Shown here: piece after piece, positions 16,725 to 24,284 of the stretch | How positions within the stretch are numbered: the first letter of the stretch is position 1 | Layout: every line of letters begins with the position of its first letter | Source: Lachnospiraceae bacterium UBA7086 | GTDB lineage: Bacteria > Bacillota > Clostridia > Lachnospirales > Lachnospiraceae | DNA: 31,375 bases | Reading direction: 5' to 3' | Assembly: GCA_002492525.1 (NCBI GenBank) | Contig: DKZA01000015.1 | Location: 12,019 to 43,393, forward strand | Program-made: the position numbers and the translations under genes | The notes under the pieces: generated by a model | Told to the model about the DNA's origin: nothing | Database searches by the model: none | What the model saw: only the letters and a program-made list of their open reading frames with translations

Positions 16725-17734
16725 TATACTGCCTCCTTCTTTAATAACCTGTGAACTTTCTTAATATCTTTATTATAATAAATTCGTACTGCCGCCCGCA
16801 GGATGGTAAAACAGCGGATTTTTCCCTTGATAAACACACGTCCTTCTATGCGTTTTCTCTCAAAATCGCCAACCACATCCACCGTTCCGCCCAAAACGGG
16901 ATATAACATGCCACAGACAGCAAGGATTTTCCCCGTAGTTGCCGGATCGTCCATCCCAACAATCAGATTTCCCTCAAATTTCTGCGGCCGCAAACACTTT
17001 AGGATTGCAGTAAGTTCCTCTTTGCAGAGTCCATAGGCGTTCTGAAAGGTATCGCTCTCCACAACCTCTTTATAATATTGTATATTATCCGATATAGATT
17101 TTATTTTATCACAGAAACGCTGGATTGTGTACTGTATATTTTCAAACAGACTCTTAATTTTGCAAATGATTTTCTTCAGGATAACGGGCAGACTGCGAAG
17201 TTTGTCCAAAAAAGATGGCGATTCATCCATATCCGCCCCGCTTTCTTCCTTCCCCTGAAATGGATTCTCTTGTACAGATGCTTCCCATAGGGGCTTTTCC
17301 TGATTCTCTGCTCTCTTTCCTTTCTCTGTTTTTGTTTCTGTTTTCTCTTCTTTCTCTGTTTTCTCTTCTTTTTCTGTTTCCTCTTTTTCTATCTTAGACG
17401 CCTTTTTCTTTCTGCATCTTTTTTCCTTTTTCCCGGATGTATGCTTATCCTCGTCTTCCCCCTCCGCGGACCGCCATACGGTAAAAAGCATCACTCTCAC
17501 ACGTGCCTTAAGTTCTGCCGGATACCGAATCAAAACATTTACAAAATGTAACAGCCAGGTAGCTTTCATCCATATCTCCACCGGCGGCTGATTCTCTCCC
17601 TCTTTTCTCGTAACAATAAGCCGATATCGTATCGGTACAAAAAGCAGGCATACTACCGTCAGTATGAGGATTCCCAGCACGCACAAGAGTACGATTCCTA
17701 TGATTTTTAAAATAAGCAATATGATATGTAGCAT
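16724..17734 (-). CDS. DUF2953 membrane protein (YtfI-like)
   Basis: A 336-residue protein with one N-terminal membrane segment (about residues 4-34), then VPIRYRL and a soluble region. Residues about 105-145 are a highly charged Lys/Glu/Thr low-complexity stretch built of repeated EKEEKT-like units. The C-terminal half has NAYGLCKEELTAILKCLRPQKFEGNLIVGMDDPATTGKI-type sequence and FERKRIEGRVFIKGKIR, which is the DUF2953 signature. It is coupled to gerW, suggesting a sporulation or germination role, but the molecular function is unknown. The ribosome binding site is a GGGG about seven bases upstream. Confidence 0.85.
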   Translation of the reverse strand: MLHIILLILKIIGIVLLCVLGILILTVVCLLFVPIRYRLIVTRKEGENQPPVEIWMKATWLLHFVNVLIRYPAELKARVRVMLFTVWRSAEGEDEDKHTSGKKEKRCRKKKASKIEKEETEKEEKTEKEEKTETKTEKGKRAENQEKPLWEASVQENPFQGKEESGADMDESPSFLDKLRSLPVILKKIICKIKSLFENIQYTIQRFCDKIKSISDNIQYYKEVVESDTFQNAYGLCKEELTAILKCLRPQKFEGNLIVGMDDPATTGKILAVCGMLYPVLGGTVDVVGDFERKRIEGRVFIKGKIRCFTILRAAVRIYYNKDIKKVHRLLKKEAV

Positions 17735-17785
17735 AATATCCCCACTATTTTACAAATACCAAAATACCGGATCAGACAGTTCTCT

Positions 17786-18115
17786 TCATCTTTTCTCATA
17801 TCTTTCCGGATCATCCGCCGCCAGATAAGCCGGCAGATCAGCCTGACCAGTGGTATCTATTGCTTCCTGCGTTATCTTCTCAATCAGGGCAAACGCTTCT
17901 TCCTTACTTCCCGCTATCCCCAGGATTGCAGGCGGATTCTCTTTATAATACCACTGTTGCAGCATCAGACTGTGATAGATTTCCAAATGCTTTTTATCTC
18001 CCGCATAGACAAGCACATAAATCTTTGGGAGTTTTTTGTTTTTTTTCAGTTTTCTGATGATTTTATCGGGTCTTTTAACAGTATCCCCAACATAGAGGTT
18101 TTTATAAACTTTCAT
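17786..18115 (-). CDS. Hypothetical protein, 109 residues
   Basis: A 109-residue soluble protein with no family recognised. The N-terminus is basic (KRPDKIIRKLKKNKKLPK) and is followed by a hydrophobic strand IYVLVYAG. The middle (KKHLEIYHSLMLQQWYYKENPPAILGIAGSKEEAFALIEKI) reads like an alternating helix-strand fold, with an EEAFALIEKITQEA helix. It has a ribosome binding site AGGGGAAG just ahead of the ATG, ends 51 bp before the DUF2953 gene and probably leads that group. Codon use looks like its neighbours. It could be a regulator or accessory to the sporulation pair, but nothing in the sequence proves it. Confidence 0.75.
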   Translation of the reverse strand: MKVYKNLYVGDTVKRPDKIIRKLKKNKKLPKIYVLVYAGDKKHLEIYHSLMLQQWYYKENPPAILGIAGSKEEAFALIEKITQEAIDTTGQADLPAYLAADDPERYEKR

Positions 18116-18274
18116 ATACTTCCCCTGTATTATCTATCTAAAATAAGCTTGCGTCTATTTTATCATACTTTTGGAAAATAAAACAGAACATCTTGTACTT
18201 TCCTTTCTGCCCTTTACTTTCAGGGTTTTCAATAAAACTATTTTCTGTTATCATATAATGAGGAGGGGATTTCT
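18116..18274. promoter_or_regulatory. Divergent intergenic region, orphan gene / HD-GYP gene
   Basis: About 160 bp of AT-rich sequence between two divergent genes. A TATAAT at 18254-18259 is so close to the HD-GYP ribosome binding site (GAGGAGG at 18260-18266) that it cannot be the usual -10 for that gene. On the minus strand TATGAT and TAAAAT near 18157-18166 could be -10 elements for the 109-residue gene, but no good -35 was found. No gene lies within it. Confidence 0.35.
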
Positions 18275-19333
18275 ATGAAAAATGTGGCTCGTATGGCGTT
18301 GGAAAACGGTATGGTGATCGGGGAGGATATCTACAGTTACCAGAATGAACTGCTCTATCCGAAAGACACTGTGGTCAATGAAAAGGTGATTGCCAAGCTG
18401 GCGCGTCACTCTATTATGTGTGTGACCGTCAAGGAAGAGATTGATTATGCTACCACGCATTTTGAAAAAGTGCGGCTCAGCAGCGAATTCAAATATTTTG
18501 AGTTTACATACAATGACTGTATGCCTATATACTGTCAGATTATGACGGATTTTGTGGAGAAGAAAATCCCGGTGCGCATGAGCAGACTGATGGATTTGTA
18601 TGTGAAGATTACTTCCTGTGCCAGAAACGGCGAACAGCTTCTGGATTTTCTATATAATATGCTGCCCAGGGAAGACGCCATGACCCATGCCCACTGTTTA
18701 AACTCCGCACTGATTGCCGGAGTATTCGGTACCTGGTGGCGTCTCTCCAAAGAGGATATCTTCCTGCTGATCCAGTGCGGCTTTTTCTACGACATCGGTA
18801 AACTGGAACTGCCCCAGGAACTGCTCTGGAAACCGGGTAAACTGACAGAATTGGAATTTACCAAATTAAAAACCCATACCATGCTGGGCTTCAATCTGTT
18901 AAAAGATCAGAATTTAAATGAACATGTGATCAAGGCTACTCTCATGCACCACGAACGTTGTGACGGTTCCGGATATCCTTCCAGACTCCAGAGTGATAAG
19001 ATTGATATCTTTGCCAAATATATTGCCGTCATAGATGCCTATGAGGCCATGACTTCCGCCAGGACCTACAGACAGTCGCTAAATCCCTTCCAGGTAATCG
19101 AGAATTTTGAGCAGGAAGGTTATGTCAAATTTGACGAAGCCATTCTCAGACCCCTGCTCTACCACATCGCCTCCACACAGCTTGACTTTAATGTGCGGCT
19201 CAGTAACGATGTGGAGGCCAAGATCAAGGAGATTAACAAGGCAGCTCTGGCAAGACCGTTATTACAGCAAGAAAACGGGGAACTGATCGATCTCTCCAGA
19301 GAACCTGATCTTAAAATTGTAGCTATCTACTAA
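18275..19333 (+). CDS. HD-GYP domain protein with Tyr replacing the HD histidine
   Basis: A 352-residue protein: an N-terminal region of about 130 residues unlike a known sensor domain, then an HD-GYP domain. HD-GYP enzymes are c-di-GMP phosphodiesterases with a metal centre. Visible motifs are H138/H140, GFFYDIGKLELP (170-180), HTMLGF with H201, HHERCDGSGYP (225-235) and IDAYEAMTSARTYR (253-266). The usual HD dyad is Y172-D173, so one metal ligand His is lost, while DIGK, HHE and GYP remain. It may still bind nucleotide or metal, or act as a binding protein. The start has a strong GAGGAGG. It ends three bases from the opposing permease gene. Confidence 0.9.
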   Translation: MKNVARMALENGMVIGEDIYSYQNELLYPKDTVVNEKVIAKLARHSIMCVTVKEEIDYATTHFEKVRLSSEFKYFEFTYNDCMPIYCQIMTDFVEKKIPVRMSRLMDLYVKITSCARNGEQLLDFLYNMLPREDAMTHAHCLNSALIAGVFGTWWRLSKEDIFLLIQCGFFYDIGKLELPQELLWKPGKLTELEFTKLKTHTMLGFNLLKDQNLNEHVIKATLMHHERCDGSGYPSRLQSDKIDIFAKYIAVIDAYEAMTSARTYRQSLNPFQVIENFEQEGYVKFDEAILRPLLYHIASTQLDFNVRLSNDVEAKIKEINKAALARPLLQQENGELIDLSREPDLKIVAIY

Positions 19334-19336
19334 CCC

Positions 19337-20560
19337 CTACTGAATCTGCGTCTTCCTGTATACATGGTATAGCACCGGAAGCATTGCTGCAAACAATATC
19401 GGATATAGGGTCATGATAATGGGCAGCGCTCCTGTCACTTTTCCTCCTGGATGATACAGATTAAAAAAAGCCGCCGCCTGTCCCATCTGTAACAATTGAT
19501 CCGGCAAAAGTCCCAATACCTTTGATAAAGCAGAGATATCGTTTAAAAAAGAAGGAATAAACAACAACACAAAAGGAACTGTGACCGCCAATATGGCGGA
19601 ACGTGTGCTTGCCGACAGAAACATCGCCAGTGTCAGCATAAACAGACTTCCAAGATACCCGCCAAAAATGATCAGAAGATACTCCTGCAGATAAGTAATA
19701 TGATAGAAGCTTTTCCATCCGCCAAGTCCTGTCTGAATTGCGCATCCCGCTCCGCCTGTTCCCAATATGGCAAATACCACTGCAGAATACAGAAGCACCA
19801 TCACCCAGTAAATTCCCGTAATCATCAGAATTCCCGCACCAATCTTTGAGAGAACGGCTTTGTTTCTTCCAAGCTTTGCAGAAAAGAAAATGGCATCTGC
19901 TTTCAACTGAATTTCATTGGCAAAAATACCGGAAACGGGAAATCCCAGAATCAGCACGGTCAGCATGATCAGGGTAGGTGCATATTCTGAAAAAGCTTTC
20001 CATCCATCCGCATATTCATAATAAAAGGGTGTCTTTAACTCCTGGTATTTTGTCAGCAAAAATTCCTTTTCTTCTTCCGAATAGATGTCTTTGGCTTCCT
20101 CACTGTAAAGCCAGTCATTTAAACCGGCAATCCGCCGCTCATAGAAGCTTCCGACCTCCTCGTCTGTTACACTGTCAACCCGGTAGTAATCATACTCCCT
20201 GAACGCAGTAAAGGCATGATTGATCATATCTCTGATATCTGAAAAGCCCTGTTTTCTGGCATACGCTTTATCATTTTCCCTGTAATCTGTGGACTGATAC
20301 TCCTTGGAAGCATTGATTTCCCTGTTCTTTTGCAGTACCTCAATCAGCACATCTTCCGTAATCTCACCGGCCCATTTGTTTTTATCCTCCCGCAGACGCC
20401 GGGCCGCAGCGATTCCGCTCCTGGAAACTCCCTGCTCGTCCACATACTCCACACTTTTAACCGTCAGGAAACACACCAGAATCAACATCCCTGTCAACAT
20501 CAAAAGCGCTATTTTCCCTCCTGTTTTTGAAAATACTTTTTTTACTTCATATCGTATCAT
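19337..20560 (-). CDS. ABC-2 type transporter permease
   Basis: A membrane subunit of about 407 residues. The N-terminal helix (about 15-35) is followed by a large external domain with many charged residues (to about 205), then five hydrophobic segments (FSEYAPTLIMLTVLILGF, IGAGILMITGIYWVMVLLY, LLIIFGGYLGSLFMLTLAMFL, SAILAVTVPFVLLFIPS, and GALPIIMTLYPILFAAMLPVLYHVY). This matches ABC-2 family exporters. The frame is open to 20677, but the ATG at 20560 has AGGTGAT six bases upstream and overlaps the ATPase by only 14 bases; an ATG at 20566 is an alternative. It is the last gene of the sigma-ABC module. The substrate is unknown. Confidence 0.8.
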   Translation of the reverse strand: MIRYEVKKVFSKTGGKIALLMLTGMLILVCFLTVKSVEYVDEQGVSRSGIAAARRLREDKNKWAGEITEDVLIEVLQKNREINASKEYQSTDYRENDKAYARKQGFSDIRDMINHAFTAFREYDYYRVDSVTDEEVGSFYERRIAGLNDWLYSEEAKDIYSEEEKEFLLTKYQELKTPFYYEYADGWKAFSEYAPTLIMLTVLILGFPVSGIFANEIQLKADAIFFSAKLGRNKAVLSKIGAGILMITGIYWVMVLLYSAVVFAILGTGGAGCAIQTGLGGWKSFYHITYLQEYLLIIFGGYLGSLFMLTLAMFLSASTRSAILAVTVPFVLLFIPSFLNDISALSKVLGLLPDQLLQMGQAAAFFNLYHPGGKVTGALPIIMTLYPILFAAMLPVLYHVYRKTQIQ

Positions 20561-21434
20561 TTTCATCACCTGCTTTTTCTCCAAAATAATATAAAAACAC
20601 ATCCTCCAGTGTAGCCTCCGCCCTTTTTGCCTGTTCACAGGGTTTTCCCTGGGAAATGATCCGTAAGATTGCACCATCCTGGTCCGTCTTCATATTGGAA
20701 ATCTTATATTTCTTCGCAAACACAGATACCATCCTTTTTTCTACCATACATTCCCATACTGCCTCCGGCATGGAGTCTATGATCTTCTTTGCCGTTCCCT
20801 GATGAACAATCCTGCCCTCCTGCATCATCCAGATTTCATTGGCAATATATTCCACATCCGAGACAATATGCGTAGAAAGAAGCACCAGTCTCTCTTCGGC
20901 AAGTTCGCTGATCAGATTGCGGAAGCGGATTCTTTCATTGGGATCCAGTCCGGCGGTAGGTTCGTCCAGTATCAATATCTGCGGATCATTGAGCATGGCC
21001 TGGGCAATGCCCGCCCTGCGTTTCATACCGCCGGACAGTTTTTTCATTTTATGGGCCGCGGCTTTGGCAAGCCCCACTTTGACAAGCAATTCCTTCACCC
21101 GCTTCTTTGCCACCACCGGCCGGATTCCTTTCAGCGCCGCAATGTATAGCAGATAATCCTGCACACTGAATTCCGGATAAAATCCAAATTCCTGCGGAAG
21201 ATATCCCAACAGACTCCGGTATTCACTGTCCATTTCCCAAATATCCCTGCCGTTACAGTATATCGTTCCTTCCGTAGGCCGAAGCAGTGTACACAGCATC
21301 CGCATCAAGGTTGTCTTGCCGGCTCCGTTTACTCCCAGCAGACCATACACGCCATTATTCATGGCGAGACTGATATGATCCACCGCTGTAAACTCTCCAA
21401 AATTTTTAGTCAGATGATCCAATTCTATTTTCAT
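20547..21434 (-). CDS. ABC transporter ATP-binding protein
   Basis: A 295-residue ATPase. Walker A GVNGAGKT (34-41), Q-loop at about Q81 (YLPQEFGFYPEF), signature LSGGMKRR (133-140), Walker B ILILDEPTAGLDP (153-165) and H-loop STHIV (187-191) are all intact. The C-terminal extension of about 90 residues resembles the bacitracin-type ABC-2 exporter group. It overlaps the upstream membrane protein by 29 bases and the downstream permease by 14, which indicates tight translational coupling. The cargo is not readable from the sequence; peptide antibiotic, lipid or toxin export are possible. Confidence 0.93.
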   Translation of the reverse strand: MKIELDHLTKNFGEFTAVDHISLAMNNGVYGLLGVNGAGKTTLMRMLCTLLRPTEGTIYCNGRDIWEMDSEYRSLLGYLPQEFGFYPEFSVQDYLLYIAALKGIRPVVAKKRVKELLVKVGLAKAAAHKMKKLSGGMKRRAGIAQAMLNDPQILILDEPTAGLDPNERIRFRNLISELAEERLVLLSTHIVSDVEYIANEIWMMQEGRIVHQGTAKKIIDSMPEAVWECMVEKRMVSVFAKKYKISNMKTDQDGAILRIISQGKPCEQAKRAEATLEDVFLYYFGEKAGDENDTI

Positions 21435-22131
21435 CCTGCGACACCTCCAAATAAGCGTTACAATTTTTTAGAACGTGATAGACTACAAATGATAGAAACA
21501 GTACCGCAGCCCCCATAAGGACAGACCAGAGCGTCACGGTAAGCCGCTCATATAATCCTTCATCCAAAACAATCCTAAGCCATCCCGCACTCCATACAAT
21601 ACATGCGATGACTGCAGGCGTTTCACTGAAGGAATATCTGCTGCACAATATTCCAAAGCAGATACAGGCCGTAACACAAAGGGGAAACAGAAATTGAATC
21701 ATCAACTCCGACAGCCCCCAATCCAATGCGGCAGATACCGCACCGCAAAATACCGTGATCAGAAAGGTATCCGTAATCCCAAACAGTGTCATACGCGCTG
21801 CATAAATCTGTTTCAGGGAATAATAGGAAGACGCTTCGATTTCCATACACCCATACACTCTGTTTCTCCACAATTCTGGAATCATCAGAATCACAAATAA
21901 TGCCGACGCCACCCCCATGCTCCTGGTCAGCAGGGCTTCATCCGGCACGGACTTTAAGATGATCCATAACACCGACAGGATAACTGCCTGAAAGAGCCAC
22001 CATCTTTTGGGCATTATTTTAAACTGCATCCATAAGAAGTCCCGATAAGACAACACCATTTCCTCTTCCACCCTGAAAAAAGCATCCTTTGCCATACGTA
22101 TGGTTTCCTGTATCTTCTCTTCCCGGTTCAT
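21406..22131 (-). CDS. Membrane protein of the sigma/ABC module
   Basis: About 241 residues. The first 50 are charged and cytoplasmic in appearance (MNREEKIQETIRMAKDAFFRVEEEM), then roughly six hydrophobic segments from residue 50 to 225. No family was recognised and no zinc-anti-sigma HxxxCxxC motif is visible. The chosen start at 22131 overlaps the sigma stop (ATGA) and has GGAG seven bases upstream; an upstream ATG at 22155 would overlap more. The place between the sigma factor and the ABC exporter suggests either a second transporter subunit or a non-standard regulator of the sigma factor. Confidence 0.75.
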   Translation of the reverse strand: MNREEKIQETIRMAKDAFFRVEEEMVLSYRDFLWMQFKIMPKRWWLFQAVILSVLWIILKSVPDEALLTRSMGVASALFVILMIPELWRNRVYGCMEIEASSYYSLKQIYAARMTLFGITDTFLITVFCGAVSAALDWGLSELMIQFLFPLCVTACICFGILCSRYSFSETPAVIACIVWSAGWLRIVLDEGLYERLTVTLWSVLMGAAVLFLSFVVYHVLKNCNAYLEVSQDENRIGSSD

Positions 22132-22667
22132 GCTTCTTCTCCTTTCATGATCCATTCTTCCAACTGTTTTTTGGCTCTCTTCAAGCGATATTTCACAAGC
22201 GGAAGCCCTATCTGCAGGGTTTGTGCAATCTCTGTCAGTTTCAATCCCTTAAAATAATACAAAAATATCATTTCTTTTAGTTCCTCTGACAAATGTTCCA
22301 TTGCCTGCTCTACCAGGATTTTATTGACAACATCCTCCATCTGCTGTTCTTCCCCCAGGATTTCTCCTGCCCCTTCTATTTGGTCTGCCTGCAAGAGCAG
22401 TTCTTTTCTTTTTTTCAGATAGTCCTTACAAAGGTTGCCGGCTATCGTATACAGAAAATTCAGATTCTTTCCTCTGTAATGATACGTGGGCAGACTCGTA
22501 AAAAAGCGTACAAAGGTCTCCTGTGTCAAGTCTTGTGCATATTCCTTGTCCACACAATGATACCGGCAGTAAAGCAGAACTTTTTCATAGTATTGATGGA
22601 CAAACGTATCAAAGGCAGCATCGTCACCCTGCTTCATTTTCCTGATCAATCCAAACTCACTGTACAC
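22128..22667 (-). CDS. ECF-type RNA polymerase sigma factor
   Basis: A 179-residue sigma-70-family factor. Region 2 (about 20-88) has the core-binding YAQDLTQETFVRFF helix and the -10-reading RGKNLNFLYTIAGNLCKDYLKKRK. A short acidic linker follows (about 90-112), then region 4 (118-172) with LTEIAQTLQIGLPLVKYRLKRAKKQLE, the -35-reading helix-turn-helix. The start is GTG at 22667 with GGGAGG six bases ahead; no ATG is available there. It leads the module of membrane protein, ATPase and permease, which it probably controls. No Cys-rich anti-sigma gene is adjacent. Confidence 0.92.
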   Translation of the reverse strand: MYSEFGLIRKMKQGDDAAFDTFVHQYYEKVLLYCRYHCVDKEYAQDLTQETFVRFFTSLPTYHYRGKNLNFLYTIAGNLCKDYLKKRKELLLQADQIEGAGEILGEEQQMEDVVNKILVEQAMEHLSEELKEMIFLYYFKGLKLTEIAQTLQIGLPLVKYRLKRAKKQLEEWIMKGEEA

Positions 22668-22765
22668 AGAATCCTCCCTTTCTCCCTAACCTGCCCTCTT
22701 TATCATATATAACGAAACAGCCCTGCAAAAAGATAGTAAATCTGTCCTCATTTCCAAATATCATT
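22668..22765. promoter_or_regulatory. Upstream region of the sigma factor gene
   Basis: Roughly 100 bp between the sigma start and the terminator on the right. On the minus strand a TATGAT (complement of 22702-22707) is a possible -10; TTTTGC 17 bases upstream is a poor -35. No clear AAC-type ECF -35 motif with a spaced CGT was seen. No gene is present. Confidence 0.25.
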
Positions 22766-22796
22766 TAAAAAGGCACCCACTTCATCAGTGGATGCC
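22766..22796 (-). terminator. Intrinsic terminator downstream of the penicillin-binding protein gene
   Basis: GGCA (22772-22775), one mismatch, CCAC (22777-22780) pairs with GTGG (22788-22791), one mismatch, TGCC (22793-22796). On the minus strand the stem is followed by TTTTT. It closes the large division operon and separates it from the sigma module. Confidence 0.75.
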
Positions 22797-22820
22797 ACAA
22801 ATACCATACATATAATACAC

Positions 22821-22880
22821 TTATCCGAGGCCGCGAAGCGGATCTCGCAAGGTTAATTCCGAAGGAATTTACCTTTTTTC
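22821..22880 (+). repeat. Two-hairpin intergenic repeat, copy E
   Basis: It reads TTATCCGAG, hairpin 1 (CCGC-GAA-GCGG), CTCGCAAGGTT, hairpin 2 (AATTCC-GAA-GGAATT, T-T mismatch, AAGGT/ACCTT) and a T6 run. Both stems differ from copy D2 at several positions, and nearly every change is matched by its partner. The final codons and stop of the penicillin-binding protein gene (22869-22880, other strand) lie within it. Confidence 0.85.
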
Positions 22881-24284
22881 AAAATACGCATCAAATATCC
22901 GCCTGGCAATAGGCACCGCATAGTCACCGCCGGAACCGGCACCTTCTATAATAATGGTCACACAGAGTTCCGGATCCTCCACCGGTGCAAATCCTGTAAA
23001 CCATGCATGGGAATCCGTCTTCACACTGTTATACTCCGCGGATCCTGTCTTGCCGGCCGCTGTGTAAGAAGCCCCGGAGAGTTTCGTGCCGGTACCGCTT
23101 TTTACCACTTCCTGCATCAGTTCATTCATAATGCCGGCTTCCTTCTCACTCATCATGCGCTTATAAGTTGTGGGCTCAAACTGTTTGATCACATTCCCTT
23201 CATGGGTCTCCACATGATCCACCAGATACGGTTTCATCAACATACCGTCATTGGCAATGGCGCAGGTAATCATATTCATCTGCAGCGGTGTAACTGCCGT
23301 CGTTCCCTGACCGATAGCCGCCTGCATCATGTCTGCATCTTCCGTATTTTCATCAATCACCAGTTTACTCTGGTTATAGGCAAACCCTACTTTTAATTCC
23401 TGATTGAACAATAAACTCTCCAGCGTATCCGCGAACCTATTGCGGTCAAGCTGCATACCGATATTGGCAAAAGAAGCATTGCAGGACTTGGCAAACGATT
23501 TGCTAAAGTCTTCATAGCCATGAACCGTGCCATGATAGCAATTGATGGTCTCTTCTCCAAGGCTGAATCTGCCATTACACTGATACGTATATTGACTATA
23601 TGAGTCAGGATTCTCCCGAATATATTCCAACGCCGTTACAATCTTAAAAGTGGATCCCGGAGGATATAATCCTTGCGTTACGCGGTTTAAAAGCACTCCG
23701 CTCTCCTGATCCTCCAGAAGTTCATCCCAGATTGTTTCAATCTCATTGGGATCAAAGTCCGGCTTTGACACCATGGCCAGTATACGGCCTGTAGACGGTT
23801 CTGTCACGATCACTGCACCTTTATAAATCCCTAAAGAGTCATAAGCAACCTGCTGCAGATCCACATCCAGTGTGGTCACCACATTATCCCCCGGATATTT
23901 CAGGCCAGCCACATCATTGGCCACCTTCTCGGAAAGCTTAGCGTTGGAGTTGATCAGGTAATAGTTGGTGGACGCTTCAATCCCGTAACGGCCGTTGACA
24001 GAATACCCCACCACGTGAGAAAACATATTTCCATAAGGATATTCTCTGGTCTCCTTGCCGTCCTCATCTGTCTGCGTCCTTGCCAGCACCTGTCTGCCTG
24101 CCGCATAGATACTCCCTCTGGTATTCTGGGCTACCAGAATCTCCTGTCTGCTGTTATAACTGTTATTGATCAGTTCCTGCTGATGGGTAATCGCATAATG
24201 ACAGGTATATCCCATCATACACAGAAATACCGCCACAAAAAGATAGGTGACAACGAGAATCTGCCTATTCCTCTTCTTCCTCAT
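22869..24284 (-). CDS. Class B penicillin-binding protein (peptidoglycan transpeptidase)
   Basis: A class B PBP of about 471 residues that should cross-link septal or wall peptidoglycan. After a short basic N-terminus and one membrane helix (about 9-29) come a pedestal region (from YNSRQ) and the transpeptidase domain. The active serine is in STFK (211-214), the second motif is SCN (267-269) and the third is KTG (412-414, AGKTGSAE); all are intact. The frame stays open to 24383, but the chosen start at 24284 has AGGAG three bases upstream and overlaps ftsW by 20 bases; an ATG at 24317 is also possible. It follows a FtsW/RodA partner and is in the same operon. Its last codons fall in repeat copy E. 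Confidence 0.9.
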   Translation of the reverse strand: MRKKRNRQILVVTYLFVAVFLCMMGYTCHYAITHQQELINNSYNSRQEILVAQNTRGSIYAAGRQVLARTQTDEDGKETREYPYGNMFSHVVGYSVNGRYGIEASTNYYLINSNAKLSEKVANDVAGLKYPGDNVVTTLDVDLQQVAYDSLGIYKGAVIVTEPSTGRILAMVSKPDFDPNEIETIWDELLEDQESGVLLNRVTQGLYPPGSTFKIVTALEYIRENPDSYSQYTYQCNGRFSLGEETINCYHGTVHGYEDFSKSFAKSCNASFANIGMQLDRNRFADTLESLLFNQELKVGFAYNQSKLVIDENTEDADMMQAAIGQGTTAVTPLQMNMITCAIANDGMLMKPYLVDHVETHEGNVIKQFEPTTYKRMMSEKEAGIMNELMQEVVKSGTGTKLSGASYTAAGKTGSAEYNSVKTDSHAWFTGFAPVEDPELCVTIIIEGAGSGGDYAVPIARRIFDAYFEKR

